Assembly (NCBI GenBank): GCA_963691655.1
Contig: OY829328.1
Span: forward strand, 6,786,204-6,850,203
Direction of reading: 5' to 3'
DNA: 64,000 nt
Origin: Toxonevra muliebris
Taxonomy: Eukaryota > Arthropoda > Insecta > Diptera > Pallopteridae
Below are positions 12,324 through 25,117 of this stretch, in pieces; within the stretch, counting starts at the first letter, position 1; the number at the start of each line of letters is the position of its first letter. The notes under the pieces were generated by a model that searched no databases, had not been told where the DNA came from, and worked only from the letters and a program-made list of their open reading frames with translations. Both the position numbers and the translations under genes were made by a program.

Positions 12324-14430
12324 TTTTCTACTTATTTACTACTATGCAACTGTTGTGATTGTTCCCCTTATTTACCGCAGAGGATGTTGAATTTTGATAA
12401 TAATTTTCACAATGGGGGTCAGCTAGACCACACATGTCACCATTCCTTTTTATTCTTCTTTGCACCACACCATTTTCCCAACTGCCAATAATCTTATGAT
12501 ATTCAATATTGGCATTTTTAGTTCCCCATAAAAAATTCAGTAAAATACTTTGGCCAAACAATTTCAATTTGATTTGTTAAAGTTATATGCAGTAATAAAT
12601 GAATGAATCCACCCTCACATACACATACACATACATATACAAATGCACCACGACTTCTTTCTTATAATATATATAAACGAAAAATACCGGAAATTTAAAT
12701 AAGTCAGAGTGAGGGCTCCTTCTAAGAAATTGCATTGAATCTTACCTTTAGACTTTGGTTTTTATTTGTGTGCCTTACTTATGGATGTATTGTATGTATG
12801 TATGTATGTATGCTAAATGTTATTCATTACCTTAGCTCAAATAATAATTGCTCAACGAAGTGGAACTCATGGGTATTTAGTATAAGAATGCCAAATAGAA
12901 GTTACCAAAATGTTGTCAAACAAAAAAAAAAAAAAAGAAAAAGGGACGCAACCTTTCCACTCAGCACTCTCTTTTGCTGTTCACATCACAAGTAAGTAAG
13001 TGAGCAAGTACACATTTTGTGGCATTGTCACCAACGCCACCACTTAATGCCAGTAGTGCTCGCAAGTGGCCATGCAGTAAACGGAAATTCCAAACCTCAA
13101 GGGGGTGGCTTAAAATGTTAATTTCACTTTAGTTTGATGGTGCATAAGTGGTTCCATTATTGTCGGGGTTTATACATACGTATATATGTGTATGTATAGT
13201 AAGAATTGATTAATTTTAATAAATAAATACAAAAAAAAAGTGTAGTTTCTCTTATTATTAAATTGGGGAATCCTTTCTTTTACAAATATCGCACATTGAT
13301 TACCATATCGACACTATATAAAATTTATAATTTCTAACATTAAATGCACATTTGTTTTCTGCCAGCAAACTGCATGCAATGCAAAATCTTTATGGCTTTA
13401 GCTATTATTTAAAGCATTTTATGGTTAAAAAGAGAGCAAGGAGTTTGCCTTACCATGTTTGAAACCTTAAAACTTAAAATGCTTTTATGTAAATCAAGGG
13501 GGCATTTTCTATAGTGACGTTCTGGTTATCAATGTAGAGAGCTTTTACGAATGTTTTTTATTCAACTCAATTCGAATCTAATCTAATAGTAAATAAATCA
13601 TGCAACAATTATAAAATTTTACTTATATACTTGACCCAGAAGCTCAAGTTCTATTTTCTAGATATGTGTGCTTATATTGGCCCTTTTCGCTATTTTTAAC
13701 GATTAAAAAGAAATTGTCGGTTAAAATAAATTTAAAAAAAAAAACAAAAAATAAGTAAATTAAATTAAAATTTACGGCGAATTTTAAATAAAATTTACGA
13801 CAAAAATAAATAACAATGTCAGCCAAACATGTGAAGAGATTGGTCAAAGAAGAAGCTGCAAAATTAATGTAGCCACAAATTTGTAAATAAAGTTTCAAGT
13901 TGTCAAGAAAATATGCAGAAATAGACGAAATCAAGTCAAGACATTGATAATAGTTTTCATAATGTAGATTTAAGTATAAGTGATTTCAGTTCTTCTAATA
14001 GTGAAAATGATTCGTAATTGACTCGGAAAAGTATTAAAAATGTCTCGAAATGGACAAGAGAAATAATGAGAAATGACTCGAAAATGACTAAAAAAAAAGA
14101 TTAAAAAAATACTTGAAAATTACTAAAAAAAAAAGACTCTTAATGTGAAAACGAGTGTAGGGTACCATTTCCTTCCGACAAAACAATCTATTATGATTAG
14201 GAAATTTGCTTATTTTTGATTGTTTCGATCATGCAGGGGAATTAAAACTGACTCGCATTTGGTCAAAAATTTCATTAAATGTTGGGTGGAATTTTTTTTA
14301 TAATACAATATCAATACATGTAATTCACATTCTGTATGCAGTATAAGGATTTATGTATTAATTTCAAATGGCATATATCTCAACAAATGGTAGCCTCATT
14401 GCCACAAACCAAAATTTAGAACAAACGAAA
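12324..14430. other. No gene recognised; TGTA microsatellite
   Basis: A (TGTA)n microsatellite lies at about 12790-12812 and CA-rich runs at 12615-12645. The rest is AT-rich and featureless to my reading. Confidence 0.4.
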
Positions 14431-14433
14431 ATT

Positions 14434-14570
14434 AGAGTACGTTTTTTTTTTGTCAAAGTGACAAAGCCACAATATTGCATATTGTATAGGCAAATCATAT
14501 GGCCATTTCGGAAGCCGCCACGATTCCTCATCAGTCATCTTAGTGATGGTTCTTTTTACTATTTATGCTG
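14434..14570 (-). repeat. MITE family 1, degraded copy c
   Basis: TTTTTGTCAAAGTGACAAAG followed by CCACAATATTG, then CAAATCATATGGCCATTTCGG and GCCGCCACGATTCC, is the reverse-oriented counterpart of 8920-9045 and the left arm of 4301-4615. The homology extends on through AGTCATCTTAGTGATGGTTC, which matches copy b but not copy a. Confidence 0.6.
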
Positions 14571-14678
14571 AAATGAACCTCCATATCTATTCTTGTATAC
14601 TTATTTTCTTTGTGTTTCTCATTGCAACAAGTCGCTAGAACCATTAGTTTTGGATTGTCTAGTTGGACTAAATGAGAG

Positions 14679-15308
14679 CAGAGCTGTAAAAGAGTGCAAT
14701 TAATTGAGGATGTAAGTCACAAAGGAATAATAATTTTTGATTGTAGTTATTGGATAATATATTTGACTCCAGAATAAAAAATGGAGTTGGAAGTCTTTTT
14801 TGGAGTCGTCGATTGGTTATTTATTTAGAAAAGTCTTTTTCAGAGTCAAGGGAGTACAATCTTTTTTTGAAATCATGAGACTGCAAATCTTATGACTCCA
14901 AAATCATGACTGCTTTGAAGTCATTTGGAGCCACTTGAAGTCACTTGGAGTCATTTGAGTAACTTTGAACTCAAATGCAGTCATTTGGAGTCAATTGCAA
15001 TTTGCAGTCAATTGGAGTCAGTTGAAGTCTTTTGGAGTCAATTTGGGATTTGAAGTCAATCGGAGTCACTTGGAGTTTTTTGGAGTCAATTGGGGATTTG
15101 AAGTCAATCGGAGTCACTTGGAGTCTTTTGGAGTCAAAAAAACTTTTCTGAATGAATAACCAATGGGCGACTCCAAAAAAGACTTCCCACTGCATTTTTT
15201 ATTTTGAAGTCAAATACGCTATACAGTAACTGCAGTCATGAACTGTCGCTTATTAACTGTGACTTCAAGATATTGCAATTAAATTGATTGCATTCTTTTA
15301 CAGCTCTG
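14679..15308. mobile_element. Foldback-type element made of TGGAGTCA repeats
   Basis: The ends are CAGAGCTGTAAAAGAGTGCA and, inverted from the right, CAGAGCTGTAAAAGAATGCA, a 19/20 match. The inverted homology continues inwards for about 170 bp, including GGAAGTCTTTTTTGGAGTCG on both arms. The centre (about 14930-15135) is a tandem array of TGGAGTCA-like units, with an exact higher-order period of 48 bp at 15033, 15081 and 15129. The flanking octamers AATGAGAG and CATGAAAT agree at 5 of 8, so an 8-bp hAT duplication is possible but weak. The element has no coding capacity. Confidence 0.75.
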
Positions 15309-15379
15309 CATGAAATGTTTTTGTGTCATTTTTCTGAATCGTGCCTCGTTCTTTATTTTATGTTTAGAAATTATGAAAA

Positions 15380-15790
15380 TGAGTTCTAGGTGTTCATTTT
15401 CATACACTCAAAAACAAAAGTACACGAAACTGCTGTAAACATAAAATTTTTTGCTTACAATATTTCGCCAACATTAAAGAATAACAAAATTGACATTACA
15501 AAATGTAATTTTAACATTCAACGTAAAAAATTTATAAATTATGTGAAAACAATGTAATTTTAACATTAAAAATGTAAAAGAAATACATTTTTTAATGTAA
15601 TATTGACATTTAAAATGTCAAAACGAATAAAGCAAAATTAATGTAAAATTGATATGACAATAATGTAGAATCTATACTACAATAATGTTGAACAGTGTAT
15701 AACTGATATTACAAAATGTAAGTTTGATATACATTTAACGTAGAATTAACAATTTAAAATGTTAAATAAAACATAATAAATTAATTCTTT
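15380..15790. repeat. AATGTAA/AACATT-rich degenerate array
   Basis: Short words AATGTAAT, TTAACATT, TTGACATT and their complements recur every 15-30 bp across 400 bp in both orientations. The unit is too diverged to give a firm period. Confidence 0.4.
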
Positions 15791-17999
15791 TTAATTATAA
15801 ATTTATTCAGTAATTTATTTATAATTTTATTCAGTAATTATAATTAGTAATATAATATATATACAATGATAAACAAAATGGCCGCGGAGAAATTAAAATT
15901 AAATTAATATTAATAAAATATTGAGACAAGTTGATTATTTCCACTTTGATAGTTTATTTCATTCACTTTTATTTCTTTTTGAACAGAGTTTTTTTTTATA
16001 ACCCCGATGAAACGCATTTCACAATTTTTTTTTTTCAGTTTTTTTTTTTTATAATATTATTTTGCGCCACTGTAACCACAACAAAATGAGATTTCAAAAC
16101 AGAATCGGGTTTTCTCGAGCATTTTTGCCTGGCGATCATGAAATCGTAAGTTACGTCAAATTTCGTGAATAATCGTAGATTTTCGTTTTAGGAAATTTGA
16201 TCCAGGGGGTTTGAAACGTGTATATATATTATCAGTCAAGTTTTAGGTTGGAGCAGAAAAAGTGAATTCCTCATAATCTGATCCCTGGTCATAGATATTA
16301 TATTATATATTATCGTTTCGTGTAAAATTTTCATATTTGAGTTGTGCCCCTTTTGCAGTTAGTGTGCGATATGATAAGCAAATTTTGAGAACGCATTTGA
16401 AATCAGAACAAATTATAAAGACAAGGTGATTGTATTAGGGCGACGTTACGAGTTTTATTATCTTTGAGTCAATAAAAACTCTTAGGATCAAAATTTATGG
16501 TATGACCTCTGAAAGCCGGATAAGTTTATGACAATGTATTTTGTGAGATAATATATATAATTTTTTTTGTTCTACGAATTTCTAAATATTTAAACAGGCA
16601 TCAAATTTGAATCATGCGCCCAGTAATACATTTTTTTTTCAAAATTTTAGGGTAGTTCCTAATATTGAAGTTATTAAACTAATGGAAAAATTGTTTTTCT
16701 TTCTTTTTTCGTGCTTCTTTTACTTAGCAGGTTCGCCTGAACAGAGCCCTGCTTAAATTTAGTTGACATGATAAAAAAAAAAACTGTTGTACCAGTCAGG
16801 CTTAAATTTTGATTATTCACTAATATTTAACATTATTTTTACGCAATTAAGTTTGCAGAAATTAAGTTAACAATTTCTAAAGTCAGCTTTGATTTATTTG
16901 TAAATAAAAAATCCTAGTTCAGACGATAGCGGCAACTCTATATTTTCAGGATCAAAACTAAAAATAATATAAAAAACATATTAAGTTCATGCATTTTTTT
17001 TATTTTTGAGGTACTGTGTAAATCACTAATCACGAACAATTTATGAAGCTTACTTCATGTATCAATAATTTTGATATAATGCACATATTAAAGAATCAAA
17101 ACAATGAAGTAGTAAATAAATAAATAAATAAATAAAATTCAAAGCCAAAAACAAAAAAATATCCAAACAAAGCAATACATAACATTAACAATAATAAATC
17201 AAAAATGATGTACATACATAAAAAGGGAAGAAGGTAAATAATAAATATTATTGACTCTTGAGTTGCACTTGCAGCGAAAGAAAAAAAAGAAACTGGAAAT
17301 GCAGAAAAAACCTAAGCATTGCATGGAATGAAATGTATAGATTTCTAAATCGTAAAGCTACAATGACTTTAATGACTATTAACTTGTTCTCGTAGTAATT
17401 GTGCTGGACAGATGCTATTGTGAATAATAATGTTTGAGCTTCATACATATAACTACAGGCACACAAATCAGAAAGTATACAATTTCTATGATATTTCTCA
17501 TTTGTTTGTTGTGGTAGTTGTTGCTGTTATGTGCATTACAAATCTATTACAATTTAACAAAAGAAAAACGTAAAACAAACCAACAAGTGAGAGTCATATA
17601 TAGCAGATATTTACAACTGCGCCTGTCCGTATGCAACAGTTTTTTCAATGTACTCTTTACATCTCAGAGCGTACTACTCTTAAAAATACTCATACATACA
17701 TACATACATACATTCGAGTAGAACAAGTGCATGAACCTATTTCAATGAATGAAAATGAAATTTTAGCTACTGCCACCCCCGCACACATACACATGCATGT
17801 ATATGTTCTAAGCAGACTTATTGTCTGCACTGACAACATCTTCACTTCACCCTGATATAGACATACCAATATCCTTTTGCGCTACAATATGAGTCCTTTT
17901 TGGACTTTTGTGTGTTATTTTGTAATGCGTTTAACCTTAGTTGCGGTTTGAACGTGCGGCATAACGTTTCGTTTTAACGGAACGCGCTTAAATTTTTTG
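15791..17999. other. No gene recognised; simple repeats
   Basis: Holds (AAAT)n near 17113-17138 and (ACAT)n near 17693-17712. The sequence CGCCACTG near 16064 could be a solo hAT end, without a partner. Confidence 0.4.
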
Positions 18000-18839
18000 C
18001 TTACTCACGTTTACGTTCGCATTGCTTTCGGAATGTAAATAAAATATTTTTATAGGAATCTGTTTGCATTTCGGGTCGCGTATATTTTGAGACTTTCCTT
18101 ATTTGTATAAACGCGTGCTGCTTTCAATTTCACATACAAACGTATTTCAAACACATATCATTTCTACTTTATATGTGTGCTTGTGTGTTCATTTCATTGT
18201 GATGACAACGACGCAACAATTTCCGCTTCGATTAATTTTGAATTTATCAAACTTCCGCCGTTGATTTTGTTCAAGTTCAAGTGTTTTGAACAAAAAGAAA
18301 ACAAAAACAAGGGGTAAAAGTTTGCATAAAATTAAGTGAAGCTATTTTGCATAATTAATTGTAAGAATAAGGACTGTAAATATTTTTTTGAAATGCAAAT
18401 TATTTAATAATATGTGAAAGTGAAATTCTAATAGATTAATTAATTGACTTAATTAATTGTTAAAGCAAAAATGGAGTGTATGTAAAGCAAAGGAAAGTAT
18501 TTTCACCATGTTTAAAATATTAAATGTTTTTTATATGCAAATATTAATCTGCAGCGGGTTCTAATTTGCAAAATACAACAAACTGTAAAAAGATTTTGGA
18601 ACAAAATCTAAATACAAAAAAAAAAAAAAAATTACAACTCTGAATATTTTAAAGTGTTTTTTATTACTAAAGAATTTGGGAAGAAAATATTTAGTAACTA
18701 AATAAATCGATGAGTTATGATGAACGTGCAGTGAAGTGCATGAACTAAATACAAAATTTTCTAACTTGTGTCAACATAACATAAGGAACTAAAGTTCAAC
18801 TGGATTTTCTGCTCAATTCTAATAGAAAACAGCGTAAAG
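18000..18839 (+). other. Candidate non-coding first exon ending in a splice donor
   Basis: The GC-richer patch at about 17940-18120 is unlike the surrounding intronic DNA. Downstream AT-rich sequence ends in CGTAAAG followed by GTAAGAAGG (GT at 18840-18841), a strong donor. There is no long open frame. This would suit the 5' untranslated exon of a long plus-strand gene, perhaps the one coding at 39821, but the transcription start and the link are not visible in the sequence. Confidence 0.25.
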
Positions 18840-18841
18840 GT

Positions 18842-21840
18842 AAGAAGGATTCGATTACACTATGCTTCCGAATTGGAATTTTTATCTTTTGAGTAATTTT
18901 CGCCTTCAAAAGAGTATCACTTCGACTTAAATTCAATTTTTGAGATTAATATGGTGCATATTTAATGTATAAATAAAAAAAGAATCATTAGGAAATTTCC
19001 GAACTCGATATAAAATCGAAAGGATATTTTTTTTACGACGAAATTTTTCAATATTATTGATAATATTATGGAATTTCTTTTAGTGAAAATCACCATATTA
19101 TTATCTCCTTTTTTAGTCTTCTGGTAAATTGAAAAATATTAACTAAAGAAATTATAAAGAACTCGCTTATGTGTGTTTTTAAATTAGAATGCACCAAAAA
19201 GTTAAAAAATAATTACTCAGATATGTGTAAAAACCAAAATTTATGATAAAAAATTAATGTTATAATCAACATGCTAATTCACCCATTCAAATTAAGCACG
19301 AAAGTTGCATATAGATAAGTGTCCACGGTTTCGAATCGGTCGACGAATAAATGATAGAAAAATGGAGAATATTTCGTCGACGAGTGTATGAAAGAAAAAT
19401 TTAGGAAATTTACAAGAACCACAAAGTTGATATTTTTTTTTTATTAATTTTTTTGCATAGCCCTACTTAAATGTATTTTAAAATTAAAATCAAAAAGCCG
19501 AAAATACGTATTTTATTTTTTTTGCTTCCGATATTAACATTCATTTACCAGTTCCCCCGAAAGTGGTTTTTAATTCATCAAGGAAATCATTATACGCACA
19601 TCCTTCTCTATTCAGCACTCCTATTTACAATATAAAATAGGCAAATTCTGTTTAAATAATAGCTTAGAAAATATTTAAAATTTTTATAACATTTAAGAAA
19701 AATATTTTTTAATCACCCTGGCACACCGAAACCATAGAGCACATGAGATGAAACTCAGAGAGAGAACATTGAAGTCTCTGCTTAGTTATTTGTGGCCGAT
19801 CCTTATATTGTTATATGAAAAAAGGCCGATTCCTACGAAATTGAATTACAATTTGCATGACTTTTCGATTTCATTTTAGCATATTCACCTTTTTCTCCTA
19901 CCAAAAAACTATGATACAAAATTATGATACAAAATGCATGAATATCTATAGAAAAACCAGAAACCATCGGTTTGGGTTTGTTATAATTTAACGTGAAAGG
20001 TTTTTCAGAAAGAAAAAATTAGCAAACCAGCAAATGCTAATAGTAGCAGTGAATGAAAAATTGTGCTATCGTTATATACCAATGTATAATTTTAGGCAAC
20101 GCTTAAAGTTATATAACAAGCACATAGCAAATCAAACACAAACTTTTATATTCATCGTATACTTACTACAAAAAAGCCACGAAAATAGCAATTCATTGCT
20201 GATATCTGTTAATAATGTTTTTAGAATATATTTGCTGTAACTTTCTCAATTAAGAAACGATGGAGAGCAGTGGAAATGCGGTGAATAAAGCAAAGCAATA
20301 AACCATAGAATTGTCTACTTTTTTTTAATGTTTCATGGCACTTTCACAGTTTTCAGAATTTGTTTTTTTCCAAGTGAAATCTTAAATTAAATTTTCCCTT
20401 AATTGGCTTTCTAAAGTTAATTGTTATTTATGTAGTATATATCAAAATCTATTATCATTTCATATAAGTAAATGTGGAATATTTCAAATCCAATCATGCA
20501 ATTAAATCGGTTTTAAATATATATTTTAAGAGAGTTGCTTATTATTGTAAACCTGAGCTGACTTGACAGTTTTTGCCGTAGTACAGTAGTTTTTCTTACT
20601 GCATTAAATCTTTGGCTGCTTTGCGTTTTTGATACTTTTTGTGTTTAGTCATTGTGTCACGTTCGATATTAAACATGAGGTGAAGTTTTGATTCGAGTTT
20701 TTTCAGAAAAATAAACACAACCGATTGTATACATTAGCGGTTAAGATTTTTGGCTCCTTCAAAAAGTCTTGCAATTCAGACGCAACGATTAGGGTCAAGA
20801 AAGGCTAATATTTTGGGGATAAGTTTCCTAAGATTTGCTAAAGATTAAATGTATTAAAAACTACAATTATGTTTGTATAACTTTAGAACTATTACATCAA
20901 TTATTTTTCTTGCTATTCACAACGTGCCCTGCAATAGTATTCAGGCACCTATGTATAACAAATATTTTTGAAGGTTTATAGAAAGTCTTTAGACTTGATG
21001 AAAGAAAATAATTAAATTTTGTAATATATATTTATTGATTTATTAAATATTTAAAAATAACACACAAAAAAAAGTACATTTTAATTTAGGCAACGGCTTC
21101 GCCAATGAGACTTTCACGATTTCTTCGCATAAAAGTAGAAATCCTGTCGACTAAGTAAGGCCTAAATTATAGCCATTACAGTTTTAGTTTAAGCCATAGG
21201 CGGCCATTCCAACAAAAAAAAAAAAATAATAAATAAATAAATTGAAATCAAAAATAGAAAAAAGTTAAAATTTCAAAATCACATTCCAGGAAGAACCTTC
21301 AAAGTCCTTTATACTAAATTTTTTTATGTGAAATCTATGTTTCACACAAGCTTTCAAATGCTTTCGTATGGTTTGATATCATCAAACCTATTTTGATCAC
21401 ACAATTTTGCTAATGCCCATAGCTTTTCTTAATGTAGAGGATTTAGCATTCTCTTCCCCCAAATGTGGCTAAGGTTTTACAGCTTATGCCGTTCTCGATG
21501 TAGAGGGCTGGTTATTGCTATTCTCTGTTGCGTCAGTCTTGTACTCTTTGGTTCTGTAAGCAGAATAGATTCTAGATTCTGTTAAGAACCCTCTAATCCC
21601 GAACATTCTGTCCATCCACTGTTTTGAGCATCCAGGAAGATCATTTATGGAATCATTTGGCGTCTTGCTCGCTCCTTAGAAGTATCCCACGCGTATTTAT
21701 GGTTTAGACAATTCACTTCAACGAGGCATTCTCATAAAAATTGAGCGTTAGCCAATTTGCCTAGTCTGTATCTTTACAAGTGAATGTAAGCCAGCCTGAA
21801 TTAAAGTTGCATCATAGAAACTTAGGCTTTATAGAGCAAC
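18842..21840. other. No gene or element recognised
   Basis: AT-rich, apparently intronic or intergenic. A small dyad around CGTCGACGA lies near 19333-19384. Nothing else stands out. Confidence 0.4.
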
Positions 21841-21844
21841 CCAT

Positions 21845-22080
21845 TCAAATCTCAGCACGCTGAAAAAATAAAAATGGCAAGTAAAAATTTTTCTACACGG
21901 CACCACCTCTTAGCTGGCAATGGCAAATCTCCAAGAATAAAAATAGTCTATGAAATGCTTTTCGCTTAGCCGTTCAGATTCTACATAAAACTATAGGTCC
22001 CTTCCATTCGTGTACAAATATCACTTACAGGCGAGAAGTTCGGCCTAGGCCCTCCATGGGCTGTTGTGTCATAATAGGAG
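21845..22080 (+). mobile_element. Old short retroposon with the common tail module
   Basis: The sequence contains CACGGCACCACCTC, CTAGCTGGCA-like and AAATCTCCAAGAATAAAAAT phrases, then TTAGCCGTTCAGATTC and AAACTATAGGTCC. The last two are diverged forms of GCCGTTCGGAATCGGC and AAACTGTAGGTCC found in the retroposons at 22192 and 60851. The order recalls a repeat tail I associate with dipteran genomes. No clear target duplication is visible, consistent with age. Confidence 0.5.
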
Positions 22081-22191
22081 TAGTAATACGGTCACTTAAA
22101 AGTCAGACTTTGCAACACTTTTTATTGTAGTTCTAGATCAAATTGTAGCTGGAAAATTGGGTGGTACAATCTCAATCCTAACGCATTTCCT

Positions 22192-22447
22192 AGACGACCT
22201 CGATAGCCTAGTGTCTGGTGGTTAATTTTCATTACTTTCTTATATTCACTATCAATATGAAGTGTATGGGAATTATAAGATAGTGTACAAGTACACACAT
22301 TGGTTTATAATGGCAAAACCACCAAGCCGATAAAAAAAATTGCCACACCGCCGTTCGGAATCGGCGTTAAACTGTAGGTCCAACTATGTGGTATTACAAT
22401 GGGCCGTTCAGGCCTAAGTGTGTCTCTCGACAGCCACTCCAACCTAA
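22192..22447 (+). mobile_element. tRNA-derived SINE lacking its B box
   Basis: A 15-bp perfect duplication, CCTAACGCATTTCCT, flanks the copy (22177-22191 and 22448-22462). The head starts AGACGACCTCGATAG like the SINE at 60851, but about 53 bp are missing between CCTAGTG and TCTGGTGG, which removes part of the A box and the whole B box. The body and tail (AAACTGTAGGTCCAACTATG and on to CCACTCCAACCTAA) match the other copy closely. The gap lies between the similar words CTAGTGG and CTGGTGG, suggesting a slip or recombination event. Confidence 0.85.
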
Positions 22448-22462
22448 CCTAACGCATTTCCT

Positions 22463-23913
22463 TAAAAGTTGGAAGAATTCTCTTTTATGAAGGTTATTGT
22501 AGAGTGTCGAACCATCCGACCTTTGGCGTTTGGGAGCGCTCTCCCTTCATCTGCATAAGGGTTTATGGCAAGAGTTCGAGCATTATCTACAGTGTATCCT
22601 CTTGCCCAAAACCTACTACTTACGGAAAGCTTGTTTCCCCCAACTATAGTTTTCTTTACGGTGAAAACCTGAGAACCCTAGGATGAGTCAAGTAACATAT
22701 CCTCATCCTCAGTTTTTAAATTACACTGTTCTGCTTTGGGAACTGTCTCCTCATCAGAGTTGATATTCATATTTTCATTCTTACCGTCAATTTCTCTGCC
22801 ATTGAATAGGGTTACATATTTCCAGCTGTACAGTAGGCCGGGTCGGTTCCCATACAAAAAAAAGAGTCTGAAAAGTCCTCCCCTTATTTGAAAGCTTATG
22901 TGGAAAGTATCTCGAAACCAAAAACAACATTTTTTTGGACTACCCTAAAATGAATTTTTTTGTCATAACTTTGGTATTTGATGTATTTTTTCATAAATGA
23001 TACATTGTTGTAAACGTCTTGACGAGTACAATATTTCCTTCTTATATATTACTCATCTCCGAAGTCATATTTCATTAGTCAAGTCTGTTACTCAAAGTTC
23101 TACCCCTTAAATGCAATTTTATTTTTCAACCCCTTGAAAAATCATTAAATTCTAGCCCAAGAAGTTTTCAACTAAATCTATAAACAAACAAGTTATAGCT
23201 ACTAAAATTTTTGATGATTTTTCTCAAGTTTTTCTCTCTTGATCCACCATATTTGGTAAAAGTAAGACCACAATAGTAGTTAAACTTCCTATGGACGGTA
23301 TAAGGAGGCAAGCACCTGAGCCCCTTTTGATTAAAGATCCTAACCTCAAACTTTTACAAAAATCTTTGTAATAGAAGTTCTTTTATATTTAAATTATTGG
23401 CATTGAGGTATTTATTGCTGATCAGTAGCTTACGATATAGCAAGAACGATTGCCGTTACCAAATGCTAGAGCTCTTTTTAAGTACTATGAGAGAGTAACT
23501 TCTCGCATATTTTGGAAATATTTAAGGAGAAAAATTATTAACATCATTAACACCGTTAAATAAACCAAAAGAGAATACCTATCAGTGATGCCAATTTGCG
23601 CGGAATTCCCCTATTTGCGGTTAATTTTGCTTACTGCGGATAATCGGGCAATTTGCGTGGAATTTGAAACTGTTCAGCATTTGTTCCTTAAAATAATTTT
23701 AAAAGTTAGTAAATTAGCAATGGGCTTTTCATATAAGTAGAGTTGGTAACTGGAATACATAAAACCACTTTTTGAGGAAATTGCAGAGACTTAACGTTTG
23801 ACCTGTGCCATATTTTATATTTTTGGTTCTTAATATCTTCATTTTTTCTAAAAAAAAATGGTACTCGCCGACAGCAATTTTAACCATACGTAAGGGGTAT
23901 TTTTGGCTTGCAT
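22463..23913. other. No gene recognised
   Basis: A phrase CAGTAGGCCGGGTCGG near 22832 and CAGTGATGCCAATTTGCG near 23584 look like left ends of DNA transposons, but I could not find matching right ends. A less AT-rich part (22500-22690) may be a retroelement scrap. Confidence 0.3.
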
Positions 23914-25117
23914 CAGGGCAATAGCCAGGATTTTTTTTTGGGGGGGGGGAAACCGATGAATACAATAAATTAAATACGATGATGCATTTGATGGACCCTA
24001 TCAGACTAGGGAGAAAAGTGGATATATATCTTAAAGCTTTAGGAAAAATTTTTGTTTCCGAGTTTTCTTAATCTTAATCTACAAAAAATGGCCGAAAATG
24101 ACAAACAAACTTACAGAATAATCAATTTAAATTTTATCAAATAAATATTATTATTTAATGTGGATTTCAATACATTTTTTATCGTGCAAGACATAATTTC
24201 GATAACTCATTGACTTACCATTACTGATAATGTACCCAACCTCAAAAAAATTATCAAAAATGACAAAAATAGTCAGAGACTAATTTTTTTCAAATGGTTA
24301 TCAGTGGAAATTCATTATCAATGTTGAGGAGCCCGGATGAGGTTGGCATATATTCCCTAAATTCGTGCAGTCACAGCATTGAAAGAGATCTTCCGAGTCG
24401 GGGTGCTCTGGGCAATAATGCGTTAAAGGATTAATTATATTTTAAAATTAAGAACTTTGAAGCTGATTCAATAACACTGTCCTGCATGGGTTTGGTGAAC
24501 AATATGGTTCCTAGTGTTTGAGAATGAATTTTTCATATTGAACACGTATCTGAGGTCAAAAACTTCCCATCACGTCACGTTTTAAAAAAAATGGGGTTGA
24601 AACCCCTGAAAATACCGTTTTTAGCCATGACGTGCTACAAACTTTGTAAGAGTTCAATCCAAATTTATTTTTCAATTTTTTTTTTTATATATGACTTTTT
24701 TGAAAGAAACCGATTGCTGGAAAAAATATTTAAAAATCGTTCAATCGATTTTATTTTGACTTTTTTCCATCCAGTGGCAATCAATATCAAAAATACTGTT
24801 CACGCTACTACTATTTTTATATGTTTTACACCTACTATGTATCTGCATCACTGAGCGATTACTTGTTCCCTACTATGTATTGCAGTAAATTTATGCTCAG
24901 TTACTAACGACACTCGAAAAATTAACTTTGAAGCGAATATACGTGTACAGTCCACTTTAAATCACATTTTTTAAACCACGTTTTTTTTGTAGCCTCATTT
25001 TTTCTGAATTTCCCTTTGCTTAAATATAATTTCTAAATAAAACCAAAATACGCTTTTCATTTTCACAAACAAATACCAAAACCAGTACCCAAAACTACCC
25101 CCCTAAACATGGCCTTG
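23914..25117 (+). mobile_element. hAT-like element with G-rich end, copy A
   Basis: Octamers GCTTGCAT (23906-23913) and GCTTGCGT (25118-25125) agree at 7 of 8. The left end is CAGGGCAATAGCCAGG followed by a T9G10 run. The right end, inverted, is CAAGGCCATGTTTAGGGGGG. The interior shares long stretches with 52378-52992 (inverted) and 53330-54039 (direct), such as GATGATGCATTTGATGGACC and GAACACGTATCTGAGG. Copy A carries an extra segment at about 24795-25060 absent from the relatives. There is no transposase frame. Confidence 0.8.

Noticed and set aside
11697..12723. 1-kb element bounded by GAAGNAGCCCTCACTC
   Set aside because: Only about 15 bp of inverted match, with no flanking duplication and no further arm homology.
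14965..15195. Overlapping open frames on both strands with repeated peptides
   Set aside because: Both frames are by-products of the TGGAGTCA array, whose unit lacks stops in several frames; the array lies inside a foldback element.
23584..24856. hAT element from CAGTGATGCCAATT to GCATCACTG
   Set aside because: Only nine bases agree, and the right end lies inside copy A, which has its own good borders.
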